Below are positions 37,650 to 46,869 of a DNA stretch of 64,000 nucleotides, one piece after another. The notes beneath the pieces were generated by a model. That model was not told the DNA's origin and searched no databases. It saw nothing but the letters and a program-made list of their open reading frames with translations. The number at the start of each line of letters is the position of its first letter. Position 1 is the first letter of the stretch. The translations under genes and the position numbers were made by a program. Source of the stretch: Methanocorpusculum sp. (GTDB taxonomy: Archaea > Halobacteriota > Methanomicrobia > Methanomicrobiales > Methanocorpusculaceae); NCBI RefSeq assembly GCF_030655665.1, contig NZ_JAUSPQ010000006.1, forward strand, positions 280,359-344,358. Reading direction: 5' to 3'.

Positions 37650-37997
37650 ACATACTCCACAAACACACCTTTAACAAATAAATCGATGTTAAAGCATTTG
37701 TATTTGTTAAATTTAATATTTAGAATTTGTTGTATATAAAGTACACTTGTTATGTCCGAATCTAATGCCGCTCTATTCTTTCGTCTCAAAAGCACTGCAG
37801 TCATAATTTTCAGAGAGATAGCCCGGTCTTTCTCAATGCCCTCACTTCGGAACTGAAAGAACGTCTGCCCTGCATCAAATTTCAGTGACCCCATAACTCG
37901 TGGGGTGGTGCGCGCATTCTCTATGCACTGAGACGAGAATCAGGTACTTCAGCGACAAATCCCGAGATGACAGGCGAACCGCAGTTCTGAAAAAAAG

Positions 37998-39125
37998 TTA
38001 GAGATTTTCTATTCTGTCGAGCGCTTCTTCCAGCCGTTCCATGGATGCTGCGTAGGAAATCCTGATCCAACCCGGAGCTCCGAAAGCAAATCCCGGGGTC
38101 GCTGCGACATGAGCCTTGTCCAGCCAAAGATTTGCTGTCGCCCCGTCGTCTCCTCCGCAGTTGATGAATGCGTAGAATGCTCCGTTTGCCGGTGCAGTTT
38201 TCAGTCCCATGCCGGCAAGTCTGCCGATGACATATTTTTTCCTCTGCTCGAACTCTTTTCGCATCGACTCGACACAGGTCTGGTCACCCGTGAGAGCAGC
38301 GACGCCCCCCCACATGGCAAAGGTATTGACGTTTCCAACCGAGTGCTGCATGACTTTATCCATGTACGGGATAACGTTTTCCGGGGCAGAAATATAGCCA
38401 AGTCTCCATCCGGTCATCGCGTAGGCTTTCGAAAAGCCGTTGATGGTGATCGTGCGTTCGTCCATATCCGGCAGGGACCCCATCGACACATGCTCCTGTC
38501 CGTAAATGAGTTTTTCGTAGATCTCGTCCGAGAGACAGTAGAGGTCGTGGTCGATACAGGCATCCGCAAGGATCCTGAGCGATGAACGGCCGAGGATCGA
38601 ACCGGTGGGGTTCGACGGCGTGTTGACGACGATCATCTTGGTCTTATCGGTGATTTTTTCGTAGAGGGATTCATCGACCTGAAAGTTTTCGTTGAGTGAG
38701 TGGTGGACCGGTTTTCCCCGGGCGATGGTGACACAGGGATCATAGGAGACCCAAGCCGGGTCGAGGATGATGACTTCGTCGCCGGGATTCAGGCATGCCG
38801 TCATAGTGATCCGAATGGCATCTTTTGCACCACTTGTACAGAGGATCCGGTTCTGCGCGGTAGGTATATGGTTTTCTGTATTGAGTTTTTCAGCGATCGC
38901 TTTGGTCAGAGCGGGGATTCCCCGGGACGGTGCATAATGAGTCTCGCCCCGATGTAAGGCGTCTATTGCGGCCTGAGTGATGTGGGCAGGAGTGGCGAAG
39001 TCAGGCTCGCCGACCGCGAGGCTGATGACATCTATACCGTTCGCGATCATCTCTTTTGAACGGTTGTTCATCGCCATCGTCGCAGACGGAGGTACTGCAG
39101 CGATGTTTTCTGAAAGAGGCAACAT
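37998..39125 (-). CDS. Class I/II pyridoxal-phosphate aminotransferase (aspartate-type)
   Basis: 375 residues. Features of fold-type I aminotransferases: AVGEPDFATPAHITQAAIDA, GETHYAPSRGIPALTKAI, VNTPSNPTGSI, the PLP-binding lysine in TINGFSKAYAMTGWRLGYIS and the late FGAPGWIRISYAASMERLEE. Probably interconverts aspartate, other amino acids and their 2-oxo acids; exact specificity cannot be read. On the minus strand, with an A-rich stretch after the stop (oligo-T terminator on the coding strand at about 37988-37994). The next aminotransferase lies about 59 bases upstream. Confidence 0.92.
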   Translation of the reverse strand: MLPLSENIAAVPPSATMAMNNRSKEMIANGIDVISLAVGEPDFATPAHITQAAIDALHRGETHYAPSRGIPALTKAIAEKLNTENHIPTAQNRILCTSGAKDAIRITMTACLNPGDEVIILDPAWVSYDPCVTIARGKPVHHSLNENFQVDESLYEKITDKTKMIVVNTPSNPTGSILGRSSLRILADACIDHDLYCLSDEIYEKLIYGQEHVSMGSLPDMDERTITINGFSKAYAMTGWRLGYISAPENVIPYMDKVMQHSVGNVNTFAMWGGVAALTGDQTCVESMRKEFEQRKKYVIGRLAGMGLKTAPANGAFYAFINCGGDDGATANLWLDKAHVAATPGFAFGAPGWIRISYAASMERLEEALDRIENL

Positions 39126-39184
39126 ACCTTCTATGTCTGTTGTGCAAGATATTTAAGGAAAGACGTTGGCCTGAAAAAAAGAGA

Positions 39185-40315
39185 TTAGGATAAGAAATCG
39201 ATGGCTGCGGAAAGTCCGTCGCCTTCGAGTTTGTAGCCGGCTTTTTTGAAGCACATCTGGACGGCGGCAACAGTCGCGATGATCTCGGGTGTATCGATGA
39301 TACCCATATTGCCGATCCTGAAGATCTTTCCTTTGAATCTGTCCTGACCGCCGGAAAACTCAATACCCATCTTTTTGCATGCTCCGCGGATTTTTGCATC
39401 TTCGACGCCTTCGGGATAGAAGAATCCGGTTACGGTGTTCGATGCTTTGTGCAGAGCGTCGACCTGGGGGACGAGTGAAAGCCCCCATGCCTCGCCGGCA
39501 GCGCGGACTGCGCCGGACATTCTGTGGTGACGGGCGATCCTGTTCTCGAGTCCTTCCTCGTCGATGAGTCTGCATGCTTCACGCATTGCAAGGAACAGCG
39601 GGACGGCTGGTGTGGCCGGGGTTTCCATCGGGTTGCCGTCAGCGGATTTCTTTGCCTTCTTTAAGTCGAGATAGAATGGTCTGTTCTCGGAGAGTCTGTC
39701 CCAGGCTCTTTGTGAAACGGAAACCGCAGCAAGTCCTGCAGGAGCTGCAAGACATTTCTGGCTTCCGACGATGGTCAGATCCGCACCCCACGCATCAGCC
39801 TTAACAGTGTCTCCGGCGATCGAGGTTATCGCATCAAGGATGAACAGTGCATCGTATTTTCGTGCGAGTTTACCTACTTCTTCGGCCGGGTTCAGGATCG
39901 CGGCGGACGTCTCGTTATGGACGAGAGTGACGACTTCGGCACCGTTTTCGAGTTCCTGTTTGAGGGCCTCGAGATCCAGCGCGTGTCCCCATTCGGATTC
40001 GATCATGGTGGTCTCGCCGTAGATTTTGGAGATCAGACCAAGGCGTTCTCCAAACTTTCCGTTCACGAGGGACACGATCTTTTTGCCTTTGGCAAACGAG
40101 CCGATCGCTGCTTCCTGACCAGCAGTTCCGGAACCGGAGAGAACGAGCATGTCATTTTTCGTTCCGAAGATGGGTTTTAAGGATTTGACAATATCTGCGT
40201 AGCAATCACCGAATTCTTTACTTCTGTGGTTGATCGCCTGTTTCGTCATTGCGTTCCGGACCGTTTCAGGCATTGGAACGGGACCCGGCATCATGAGCAG
40301 AGTTTCATTATACAT
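39185..40315 (-). CDS. Class V aminotransferase (alanine/serine-glyoxylate type)
   Basis: 376 residues from the ATG at 40315, which gives MYNETLLMMPGPVPMPETVR, the normal start of this family; a further in-frame ATG at 40348 would add 11 residues. Conserved elements are HRSKEFGDCYADIV, VLSGSGTAGQEAAIGSFA, LFILDAITSIAG and the PLP lysine in TIVGSQKCLAAPAGLAAVSV. In methanogens such enzymes serve in serine/glycine or phosphoserine metabolism. It diverges from purE with only 64 bases between starts. Confidence 0.92.
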   Translation of the reverse strand: MYNETLLMMPGPVPMPETVRNAMTKQAINHRSKEFGDCYADIVKSLKPIFGTKNDMLVLSGSGTAGQEAAIGSFAKGKKIVSLVNGKFGERLGLISKIYGETTMIESEWGHALDLEALKQELENGAEVVTLVHNETSAAILNPAEEVGKLARKYDALFILDAITSIAGDTVKADAWGADLTIVGSQKCLAAPAGLAAVSVSQRAWDRLSENRPFYLDLKKAKKSADGNPMETPATPAVPLFLAMREACRLIDEEGLENRIARHHRMSGAVRAAGEAWGLSLVPQVDALHKASNTVTGFFYPEGVEDAKIRGACKKMGIEFSGGQDRFKGKIFRIGNMGIIDTPEIIATVAAVQMCFKKAGYKLEGDGLSAAIDFLS

Positions 40316-40379
40316 GGGAAAGTCTGTTACATATATGAGAATAGACATACATATACTAATTCCATAGAGGTTTTATCAG

Positions 40380-40769
40380 ATGCCAGAAGTCGCAGTAATA
40401 GCCGGTTCCGTTTCGGACCAGGCGATCGTTGATAAGGCAACGACCGTTCTTCAATCATACAATATTTCCTTCGATGTCCAGATCATTTCCGCTCACCGTG
40501 ATGCCGATAAACTGGATGCATACGTGAAATCATCGGATGCCTTGGTGTTCATCTGTATTGCGGGAATGTCAGCAGCTCTTCCAGGTGTTGTTGCGGCGAG
40601 AACAAAGAAACCTGTGATCGGTGTCCCGGTCTCCGGCAAGATCGCTGGCGGACTGGACGCTCTTCTTTCGATCGCACAGATGCCGAAAGGGGTTCCAGTC
40701 GCCTGTATGGCGGTCGACGGCGGAGAAAACGCCGGACATTTCGCCGCCAGGATCCTTGGGAAAAACTGA
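40380..40769 (+). CDS. purE: N5-carboxyaminoimidazole ribonucleotide mutase/AIR carboxylase PurE
   Basis: 129 residues, short but complete for archaeal PurE. Contains the substrate loop AVIAGSVSDQAIVDKATTVL, the histidine-bearing IISAHRDADKLD, FICIAGMSAALPGVVAARTK and AVDGGENAGHFAARIL. Acts in purine biosynthesis, as does purF earlier in the window, though the two are unlinked. Single-gene unit followed by a strong perfect hairpin. Confidence 0.93.
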   Translation: MPEVAVIAGSVSDQAIVDKATTVLQSYNISFDVQIISAHRDADKLDAYVKSSDALVFICIAGMSAALPGVVAARTKKPVIGVPVSGKIAGGLDALLSIAQMPKGVPVACMAVDGGENAGHFAARILGKN

Positions 40770-40782
40770 TCTTTGTGTCGAT

Positions 40783-40811
40783 CCTGTCACTTCCTATTTT
40801 GAAGTGACAGG
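40783..40811 (+). terminator. Perfect 11-bp hairpin after purE
   Basis: CCTGTCACTTC (40783-40793) and GAAGTGACAGG (40801-40811) pair perfectly around a 7-base loop, 14 bases after the purE stop. A transcript-end hairpin is one reading, but the same TGTCACTT core recurs in the following 180 bases, so it may belong to the repeat cluster described next. Confidence 0.45.
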
Positions 40812-40854
40812 AAATAAAGCTCATATTATCCTTATTTTTTGAATTTAACTCGTT

Positions 40855-40990
40855 ATGTCACTCATGTCACTTTTGTCAATGTTTTTGAGTCTCTCACTAT
40901 ATACATAATCTACGTATAGGGTCCGGGGATCCAAAAATAATCAACATAAGTGACAAAAGTGACAGGGGGCTCTGTTTTTTGAAATAAAGC
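40855..40990. repeat. TGTCACTT inverted-repeat cluster
   Basis: TGTCACTTTTGTCA (40865-40878) and TGACAAAAGTGACA (40951-40964) are a perfect 14-base inverted repeat separated by 72 bases; another TGTCAC lies at 40857. AAATAAAGC follows both the first hairpin (40812-40820) and the right-hand repeat (40982-40990). The region is between convergent genes, so it is unlikely to be a promoter for either. It could be a small RNA gene, a protein-binding array or a mobile-element relic. Confidence 0.5.
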
Positions 40991-41086
40991 CCTAATTCGG
41001 CTTTAAATTATGACGTATGTATTTTGAGATTGACACAGCAATCGTCTAAAAAAAGATACTGCCGATTTGGCAGCTGGATTTTACAC

Positions 41087-41878
41087 TTATGCTTCAATGA
41101 GATACTTGGCGAGAAGTTCGTTCCATTTCTCGGAAGCCATCAGTTTAGTGATTCCGTCGTTCATCTTTGCCTGAAGTTCGGTGTCACCATTTCTCATAGC
41201 TACACCATATTCCTCACCGGTTGGGATGATGCCGAGCATGGCATAGACGTCTTTTCCTTTGATGTAATCGTTGATGTTTACATCATCGAAGATGACTGTC
41301 TGCACGAGTCCGTTCTCCAGAGCGACCATCGACTGCGGGAAGGTGTCGTAGAGTTTGATCTTTCCGTCTGTTACCATCTGGTCGTATTTTGCCTGACCAA
41401 AGAAGTCATCACTCTGGATGTACTGATCAGCTGAACAGCTTCTCTGAACACCGATAGTGAGATCTCCTGCCTTGAACTGGTCAAGAGTTACGGTAGATCC
41501 GTTCTTTACGGCGACACCCTGATCCACACTCCAGTAGGGAATTGAGAAGGTGACCTGGGCTGCACGTGCCGGCGTGATGGTCATTCCTGAGTAGACCATG
41601 TCGATCTTTCCTGCAAGAAGTGCCGGAATGATTCCATCCCATGCGACTGCCTTAATATCGACATTGAAACCTTCCTGTTCTGCGATCCACTGGACCGACT
41701 CAACATCGAATCCAACGAATTTTCCGCTCTCATCAACGTATGAATACGGCGGGTAGTCCCCGTCGATACCTACAACATACGTTTTTTTCTCTGTATCGTT
41801 GCCGATACAGCCTGCCGTTAGAACAGCAGCCACCACAATAAGGGCTATGATTACCCCAAAAAACACTTTTCTATCCAT
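41087..41878 (-). CDS. Amino-acid ABC transporter substrate-binding lipoprotein
   Basis: 263 residues. Lipoprotein signal with hydrophobic core IIALIVVAAVLTAGC (lipid-modified Cys about 24). The mature part is a family 3 solute-binding protein: YVVGIDGDYPPYSYVDESGK, FVGFDVESVQWIAEQEGF, IIPALLAGKIDMVYSGMTIT, and the C-terminal GVAMRNGDTELQAKMNDGIT. Binds a polar amino acid, perhaps glutamine or arginine, outside the membrane. No permease or ATPase is adjacent, so partners must be elsewhere. Confidence 0.93.
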   Translation of the reverse strand: MDRKVFFGVIIALIVVAAVLTAGCIGNDTEKKTYVVGIDGDYPPYSYVDESGKFVGFDVESVQWIAEQEGFNVDIKAVAWDGIIPALLAGKIDMVYSGMTITPARAAQVTFSIPYWSVDQGVAVKNGSTVTLDQFKAGDLTIGVQRSCSADQYIQSDDFFGQAKYDQMVTDGKIKLYDTFPQSMVALENGLVQTVIFDDVNINDYIKGKDVYAMLGIIPTGEEYGVAMRNGDTELQAKMNDGITKLMASEKWNELLAKYLIEA

Positions 41879-41977
41879 CTGTTAATCATTTCCATTTCTC
41901 CTATAAATCACTTACTTCCTATCTATAACGGCAGTATGATCTTTATAAAATAGTGTGTGAAATAATACTCAAATATA

Positions 41978-42274
41978 TTATTTTTTGAAATAGAGATAAC
42001 AATGGCAGTGACCAAAAGCTTCAATGTCTGCCGCGGAGTCCCTGCATGGACAGAGGTATATTTTATCGGCCTCGGCGTCCCCGGACGGGATCCGGCATGG
42101 ACAGAATCGTTTTCCGTACACCAGTTTGTTTCTGGCAAGTCCTTCGATCGTAGAATCAGTCACATCTTTGTTTTCGTTCAGGACCCAGCCCTTTTTCACC
42201 GCAACTTTCTCAATTGATGGGCGGATATTCTCGGCGACTTCCAGAATTTCCTCGCGTGTGGGAATGAGATTCAT
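41978..42274 (-). CDS. Ferredoxin:thioredoxin reductase catalytic-subunit-like protein
   Basis: 98 residues from the ATG at 42274. GAGGAGG lies upstream, 11 bases before this ATG but only 5 before an in-frame TTG at 42280, so the true start could be the TTG (100 residues). Six cysteines in three CxC motifs, RFCPCRIP, LCPCRD and GHCHCYLYF, match the [4Fe-4S]/disulfide active site of FTR catalytic chains. In methanogens such proteins pass electrons from ferredoxin to thioredoxin-like partners. No partner gene is adjacent. Confidence 0.9.
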   Translation of the reverse strand: MNLIPTREEILEVAENIRPSIEKVAVKKGWVLNENKDVTDSTIEGLARNKLVYGKRFCPCRIPSGDAEADKIYLCPCRDSAADIEAFGHCHCYLYFKK

Positions 42275-42332
42275 TATCAAATATTCCTCCTCAGAAGTTA
42301 TCAGGGTTTGGTTTGTGGATAAGATATGTCCA

Positions 42333-42806
42333 TTATTTTTCCAGGGATTTAAGGATCATGCGTTTCTGTATCGGTTTCAGGTGGTCAAGGAATAGTATCC
42401 CTTCATGATGGTCTTTTTCATGGAGAAAAGCCCGGGCAGCTACCCCTTTGAGTTCGGTCTCGATGAGTTCGCCGGATATGTCGAGATATCTGCAGGTGAT
42501 TTTTCCCGGTCGGCGGACCGGCCGCTGGATCCCCGGAATGCACGGACTTCCTTCCATCTCTTCAACGAGCGTGCCTTCTTTGAGAACTTCAGGGTTCGCC
42601 CCCCGAATGGTGACTCCGCCGATGTTTACGATGAACAGGCGTTTCGATACGCCTATCTGGGGAGCTGAAAGTCCAACACATCTGTTGTGGATCATGGTGT
42701 CCCACATATTGGTCAAAGTATCAAGCTCTGCTGTGCCGATTTTTTCAACCGTTTCTGCATGCAAAAAGAGCGCCGGATCTCCGTATTTTCGTATCTCACA
42801 GATCAT
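42333..42806 (-). CDS. def: Peptide deformylase-family protein
   Basis: 157 residues. The three metal-site motifs are recognisable: VGLSAPQIGVSKRLFI (motif 1), MEGSPCIPG (motif 2, with the metal cysteine) and AFLHEKDHHEGILFLDHL (HExxH-type motif 3, HEKDH). Archaea do not start proteins with formyl-Met, so the role of deformylase-like proteins in methanogens is unclear. Upstream of the FTR-like gene on the same strand, 58 bases apart. Confidence 0.88.
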   Translation of the reverse strand: MICEIRKYGDPALFLHAETVEKIGTAELDTLTNMWDTMIHNRCVGLSAPQIGVSKRLFIVNIGGVTIRGANPEVLKEGTLVEEMEGSPCIPGIQRPVRRPGKITCRYLDISGELIETELKGVAARAFLHEKDHHEGILFLDHLKPIQKRMILKSLEK

Positions 42807-42860
42807 ATGATTCTTTTCTCACTGAAATCGTTTTAGTGTTGTGATTACACATACATATGT

Positions 42861-43172
42861 ATGGAGTTACAGTATGATCGTCCGGGACATGCATCCGGAA
42901 CTGTGAACGGGGTTTTGATCGAAGGTTTCTGCCTGCCTGTTCCTTCTTCGAATATGATATTCATTACAACTCCCGGAGGTTTTGTTGGATGCGGATTTTT
43001 TGATATGCGTACGTTTGCAAAACTCGGGATACATGCCGTCAGGATCACCGGCGTATCAACGCTCGAAGAGCTTCTTGCAGGGAAGATCTCAGAGGTCACC
43101 GAGTCTGCAGAAAAATCAGGGATCAGAATAGGAATGACCGGGTACGATGCACTTTTGCGGTTTTGCCCCTGA
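42861..43172 (+). CDS. DUF1805 domain protein
   Basis: 103 residues, resembling the small DUF1805 (YunC-like) family: the N-terminal GTVNGVLIEGFCLPVPSSNM, TTPGGFVGCGFFDMRTFAKL and AVRITGVSTLEELLAGKISE. The segment GFVGCGFFD with a conserved cysteine is the family hallmark. No biochemical function is known to me. The start diverges from the deformylase gene by 54 bases. Confidence 0.82.
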   Translation: MELQYDRPGHASGTVNGVLIEGFCLPVPSSNMIFITTPGGFVGCGFFDMRTFAKLGIHAVRITGVSTLEELLAGKISEVTESAEKSGIRIGMTGYDALLRFCP

Positions 43173-43225
43173 TAAACCTTATCTCTAACCAAAGTTTTTT
43201 TAGCAATCACTTCGTTGTATTATCT

Positions 43226-44533
43226 ATGAAACAGTCTATTCTCACTTTACTCGTGTTAGTGGCTGCCCTTTCCTTACTTTGTCTGCCGGCATTGGCAATC
43301 GAGGTAGGTTCGGATACGGCAGCCATTTATGTAACGTCTTCTCCTTCTGGGGCTACCGCTACTGATTCTGCTACCGGGAACACCGTTACTACGCCGGGCA
43401 CTTTTATCGTCTACACGACCGGCACTCCAACGGATCATTACATCACCGTGTCGAAAAGCGGGTATTATGATTATCATTATGATGCCGGTTCCATCTTCAC
43501 TGTGGGAGATTATGTCACGGTCAATGCTATATTGATCCCGATCCAGACCAATGGTTACCTTTCAATCTCCTCAAGTCCCTCGGGTGCCATTGTCTACATC
43601 GATGGTATATACAAAGGCGTCAGTCCGCTGACAGTTACTCTTCCAGCCGGTCCACACAGCATTCGCATGGTGATGTCAGGGTATAACGCATGGTCAGGCT
43701 CAACAACCGTGAATGCAGGTCAGACCACATCTGTTTCCGCCTCTCTGGATCCAACCGTGACATATGGGTATCTCTCCGTTTCTTCCAGCCCGTCGAATGC
43801 GGATGTTTACATCAATGGTGTTTACAAAGGAGATACTTCATTCACGATCGGTTTGAATCCGGGAACCTATCAGGTCATGGTAAAGAAATCAGGTTACACC
43901 TCCTATTCGACTACAGCGACCGTGAACACGGGGACGACAACTTCTGTTTCGGCAAATCTCCAGCCGAGTGCGAATGCCTATGTCCAGATCGCTTCCTATC
44001 CGTCTGGCGCCGCAGTCTATATTGACGGGAGCTATGTTGGAAACACCCAGTATTCAACAGCATCCAACCCGAACTACCTGGATGCGGGTCCGTTTACACC
44101 TGGAACGTCCCACACACTCCTTTTCACCCTTGATGGATTCAATCCCTACTCAACATCATTCATATTGAGTTCTGGTGAGACCAGAACGATTTCAGTGACG
44201 ATGGTACCGGTTACGCCGGTAATTACTACCGCAACTCTTCAGATCTCATCAGATCCGTCTGGTGCTAGTGTTTATGTAGACAATGTGTTCAGAGGAGTTA
44301 CCCCGGTGAATTTAAACGACATCACAGCCGGCACTCACACAGTACTTCTCCAGAACATTGGATATGATGACTGGTCTCAGTCCATCTCCTTCTCAGCCGG
44401 TCAGACCGTTGAGAGAACCGTTGTGCTGTCTCCGACAGTCGTTCCAACACCGACCTCCACACCGATCCCAATCATTGGTATTCTCGCCGGGCTTGGTGCC
44501 TGCGGAATACTGTTCGCTGCAAGACGCCGGTAA
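43226..44533 (+). CDS. PEGA-domain surface protein
   Basis: 435 residues from the ATG at 43226, which gives a proper signal peptide (MKQSILTLLVLVAALSLLCL ending near LPALA). At least four PEGA repeats follow, each with the pattern SSPSGAIVYIDGIYKGVSPL. After a Thr/Pro-rich stretch (TPTSTPIP) comes a hydrophobic tail PIIGILAGLGACGILFAAR and arginines, a membrane anchor or sorting-type tail. Exposed on the cell surface, probably glycosylated and adhesive. Its tail matches that of the remnant at 35863-36117. Confidence 0.88.
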   Translation: MKQSILTLLVLVAALSLLCLPALAIEVGSDTAAIYVTSSPSGATATDSATGNTVTTPGTFIVYTTGTPTDHYITVSKSGYYDYHYDAGSIFTVGDYVTVNAILIPIQTNGYLSISSSPSGAIVYIDGIYKGVSPLTVTLPAGPHSIRMVMSGYNAWSGSTTVNAGQTTSVSASLDPTVTYGYLSVSSSPSNADVYINGVYKGDTSFTIGLNPGTYQVMVKKSGYTSYSTTATVNTGTTTSVSANLQPSANAYVQIASYPSGAAVYIDGSYVGNTQYSTASNPNYLDAGPFTPGTSHTLLFTLDGFNPYSTSFILSSGETRTISVTMVPVTPVITTATLQISSDPSGASVYVDNVFRGVTPVNLNDITAGTHTVLLQNIGYDDWSQSISFSAGQTVERTVVLSPTVVPTPTSTPIPIIGILAGLGACGILFAARRR

Positions 44534-44669
44534 TTCTCCCGGTTCTTGTAACAACTCTTTTTTTGTAAGCCGTTCCTTTTTGCAAACGATTTGATGTACG
44601 ATTCCATCATCTTTCTTCGATGAAAGACTGCCACGGCTAAAGAGTTGGCGTAAACGACAATAAAATACT

Positions 44670-44677
44670 AAAAAAAA
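44670..44677 (-). terminator. Oligo-T terminator of ftr
   Basis: Eight A residues on the plus strand, read as T on the ftr coding strand, directly after the stop. Confidence 0.5.
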
Positions 44678-44678
44678 G

Positions 44679-45563
44679 TTAGATGCAGTCCTTTAAGTGG
44701 AACTTAAAGGGACCGAGGTTTCCGCCGTAGTTTCCTGCGGTGATCTTGACGACACCAGGTACTCTGCATGCTGCCTGGACACCGGCTTTCATTGCCTCAT
44801 TTATTGCTGCTTCGGACACACCGTCGATGACGATCTCATAGACTGCCTTGACGCCTACTGGAATCTCGGTCTCGGGGATCTTCTCGCGGATCGTGGGGCA
44901 GAACTTTTCGTTGGTGGATGCTCCCATGAACTTGTATTTCAGGGAACCAACTTTGGATCCTGATGAAACAACTCCTCCCGGGAACGGGGTGATGGTTCCT
45001 GGAATACAGCTGATTGCATCAACTGCTGCTTCTGCTGCAATAAGTGCGGACATCTGGGAGTCTCCCATGATCAGGAAGTTACCGCCGGCAACTCCTTTGA
45101 TTGCGCCGACTTCCTCTTCGATAATAAAGTCTCCGCCCATGATCGGGATTGACCAGCAGTTGATGCCGCCGACGACGACCTTGGACTCATATCCGTCACC
45201 GAAGAAGTGGAGTTTGACGGGGATGATCTCTTCCAAGCCTGCTTTTCCATTGAAAACTGCGGTTGTGGGTGCAGTTAAGACACACTCGGCAATACGTTCG
45301 AGAACCTGTTCTTTGAGTGCTTTCTTACCACAGCAGAGCATGATTGCATATCCTGGGCGGTTGTCGGGGGTCTCTGATGCCGGGACGAATCGTTCGATTC
45401 CAGCTTCACAGGGACAGCCGATGGTCGAGGTTGCAAAACCGGTTGCTTCGGTTGCTGCTTTGTATGCCCACTCTTTCGTTACTGCAGTGATGATAACACG
45501 GGCGGCCCACACCGGGAAGCCTTCTGCATATGTGTCTTCAAGAATTACACCGTTGAATTCCAT
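44679..45563 (-). CDS. ftr: Formylmethanofuran:tetrahydromethanopterin formyltransferase
   Basis: 294 residues from the ATG at 45563 (MEFNGVILEDTYAEGFPVWA), the normal family start; an earlier ATG at 45656 would add an unrelated 31-residue leader. Second step of CO2 reduction to methane: transfers the formyl group from methanofuran to H4MPT. Recognisable segments: GCPCEAGIERFVPASETPDN, DGYESKVVVGGINCWSIPIM, and the C-terminal KITAGNYGGNLGPFKFHLKD. Cytoplasmic enzyme. Single-gene unit, as is common in methanogens. Confidence 0.96.
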   Translation of the reverse strand: MEFNGVILEDTYAEGFPVWAARVIITAVTKEWAYKAATEATGFATSTIGCPCEAGIERFVPASETPDNRPGYAIMLCCGKKALKEQVLERIAECVLTAPTTAVFNGKAGLEEIIPVKLHFFGDGYESKVVVGGINCWSIPIMGGDFIIEEEVGAIKGVAGGNFLIMGDSQMSALIAAEAAVDAISCIPGTITPFPGGVVSSGSKVGSLKYKFMGASTNEKFCPTIREKIPETEIPVGVKAVYEIVIDGVSEAAINEAMKAGVQAACRVPGVVKITAGNYGGNLGPFKFHLKDCI

Positions 45564-45687
45564 ATTATATGAATTGGGCATGGTGGTAAATAGCGTTTGC
45601 GGGTTGATACAGAAGGCGGCAAGATTAATGGAGCAAGACGCCGGTTTTGGCGGCACGAAAAAAGAGTGTGAGAAGATCTCACCAAAT

Positions 45688-46869
45688 TTATTCTGCTTTT
45701 CTGCGGGTATGTTTCAGCAGTTTCAGCGGATAGGGAAGAGCAGCACAGAGAACGATGGCAGCAATCATCAGCCATACCTGGGAGAAGAGTGCCGTCGGCA
45801 TGCTGATTGCATCCGCCATGATCCCGATAACCATAATTGCCATGGCAGCCAGGCCCTGGGGAATGCCGATCATGATCCCGGATGCGAGTCCTACACTTCC
45901 CGGCATAAGTTCCTGCACAGTCGCGATCTCCACGGAGGCAGTTGCCATCATAAAAAATCCGGCAATCACGAGTGAAATGACCGATCCAATGCCGGAAAGG
46001 AGAAATATTCCGAAATAGGCGGTCGTTGCTCCGATGTATGCAATGAACATAACTTCCTTTCGTCCGATCTTGTCTGAAAGAGGACCGGCAATGAGAGTGC
46101 CGAACATCCCTGCAAAGATCATACAGCTGACGACGCCGGTCGCGAGCAGATAATCGACCCCTGCATACTTAGTCAGATAGACGGCAGCGAAGGCAAGAAA
46201 TCCATAGTAAACCCATGTTCTCAGTGAACTTATACTGAGCATAAGTGCGGCATTTCTCCATCTGGGTTTTACAGCTCCCTCCTCCGTGGATCTTGGCGGC
46301 AGGATCGTCGGTTTCTGCTGATGTTTCCTAAGCAAAACGGCAACTACGACCGCCGGGATCACCAGCCAGATGAGTGCGGGAAATCCTCCCCATGCAAATA
46401 ATGCTCCGGCAACGAGGGGGGCGGCTCCATAACCAAAGGATCCTCCGACCGAGAAAAGTGAAAGGAATGTTCCCCGGTTTGCCGATGTGGTGAACTGATG
46501 GATCTGCTGATAGGCATTCGGATGAAACATGGAGTTTCCAGCTCCCACAAACACTGCCATGATCAAAAGAACCCAGTAATTCTGGGTAAATCCGTATATT
46601 GCGATGGCAAGACCTGTCATAAGGATACACCAGGATATTCCCGGGACCCAGCGTCCCTTATCGATCATCCAGCCGGTTAAGGGCTGGAAGATAACCATTG
46701 TCAGGGTTACGAGGGTGAAGAGACATCCTGCCATTGCATAGGACGTGATACCCTGTTCAGTAAATATGGGGATCAATGCAGGCAGTATCGCCGGAATCAC
46801 CGGGATGTAAAAGTCCGCTGCTCCGTGGCCTGCAGCAAGACCTGCTATGCGTTTTGTAAGTTCATTCAT
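45688..46869 (-). CDS. Major facilitator superfamily transporter
   Basis: 393 residues with about twelve hydrophobic helices and the loop 2-3 motif ending in GWMIDKGRW, plus AGPLSDKIGRKEVMFIAYIG between helices 8 and 9. Substrate unknown; it could be a drug or metabolite exporter. Last gene of the hpt-dph2-methyltransferase unit, overlapping the methyltransferase stop by 4 bases. Confidence 0.9.
   Translation of the reverse strand: MNELTKRIAGLAAGHGAADFYIPVIPAILPALIPIFTEQGITSYAMAGCLFTLVTLTMVIFQPLTGWMIDKGRWVPGISWCILMTGLAIAIYGFTQNYWVLLIMAVFVGAGNSMFHPNAYQQIHQFTTSANRGTFLSLFSVGGSFGYGAAPLVAGALFAWGGFPALIWLVIPAVVVAVLLRKHQQKPTILPPRSTEEGAVKPRWRNAALMLSISSLRTWVYYGFLAFAAVYLTKYAGVDYLLATGVVSCMIFAGMFGTLIAGPLSDKIGRKEVMFIAYIGATTAYFGIFLLSGIGSVISLVIAGFFMMATASVEIATVQELMPGSVGLASGIMIGIPQGLAAMAIMVIGIMADAISMPTALFSQVWLMIAAIVLCAALPYPLKLLKHTRRKAE

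Noticed and set aside
40783..40990. CRISPR array at the TGTCACTT repeats
   Set aside because: Repeats are inverted, of unequal spacing and without regular unique spacers.
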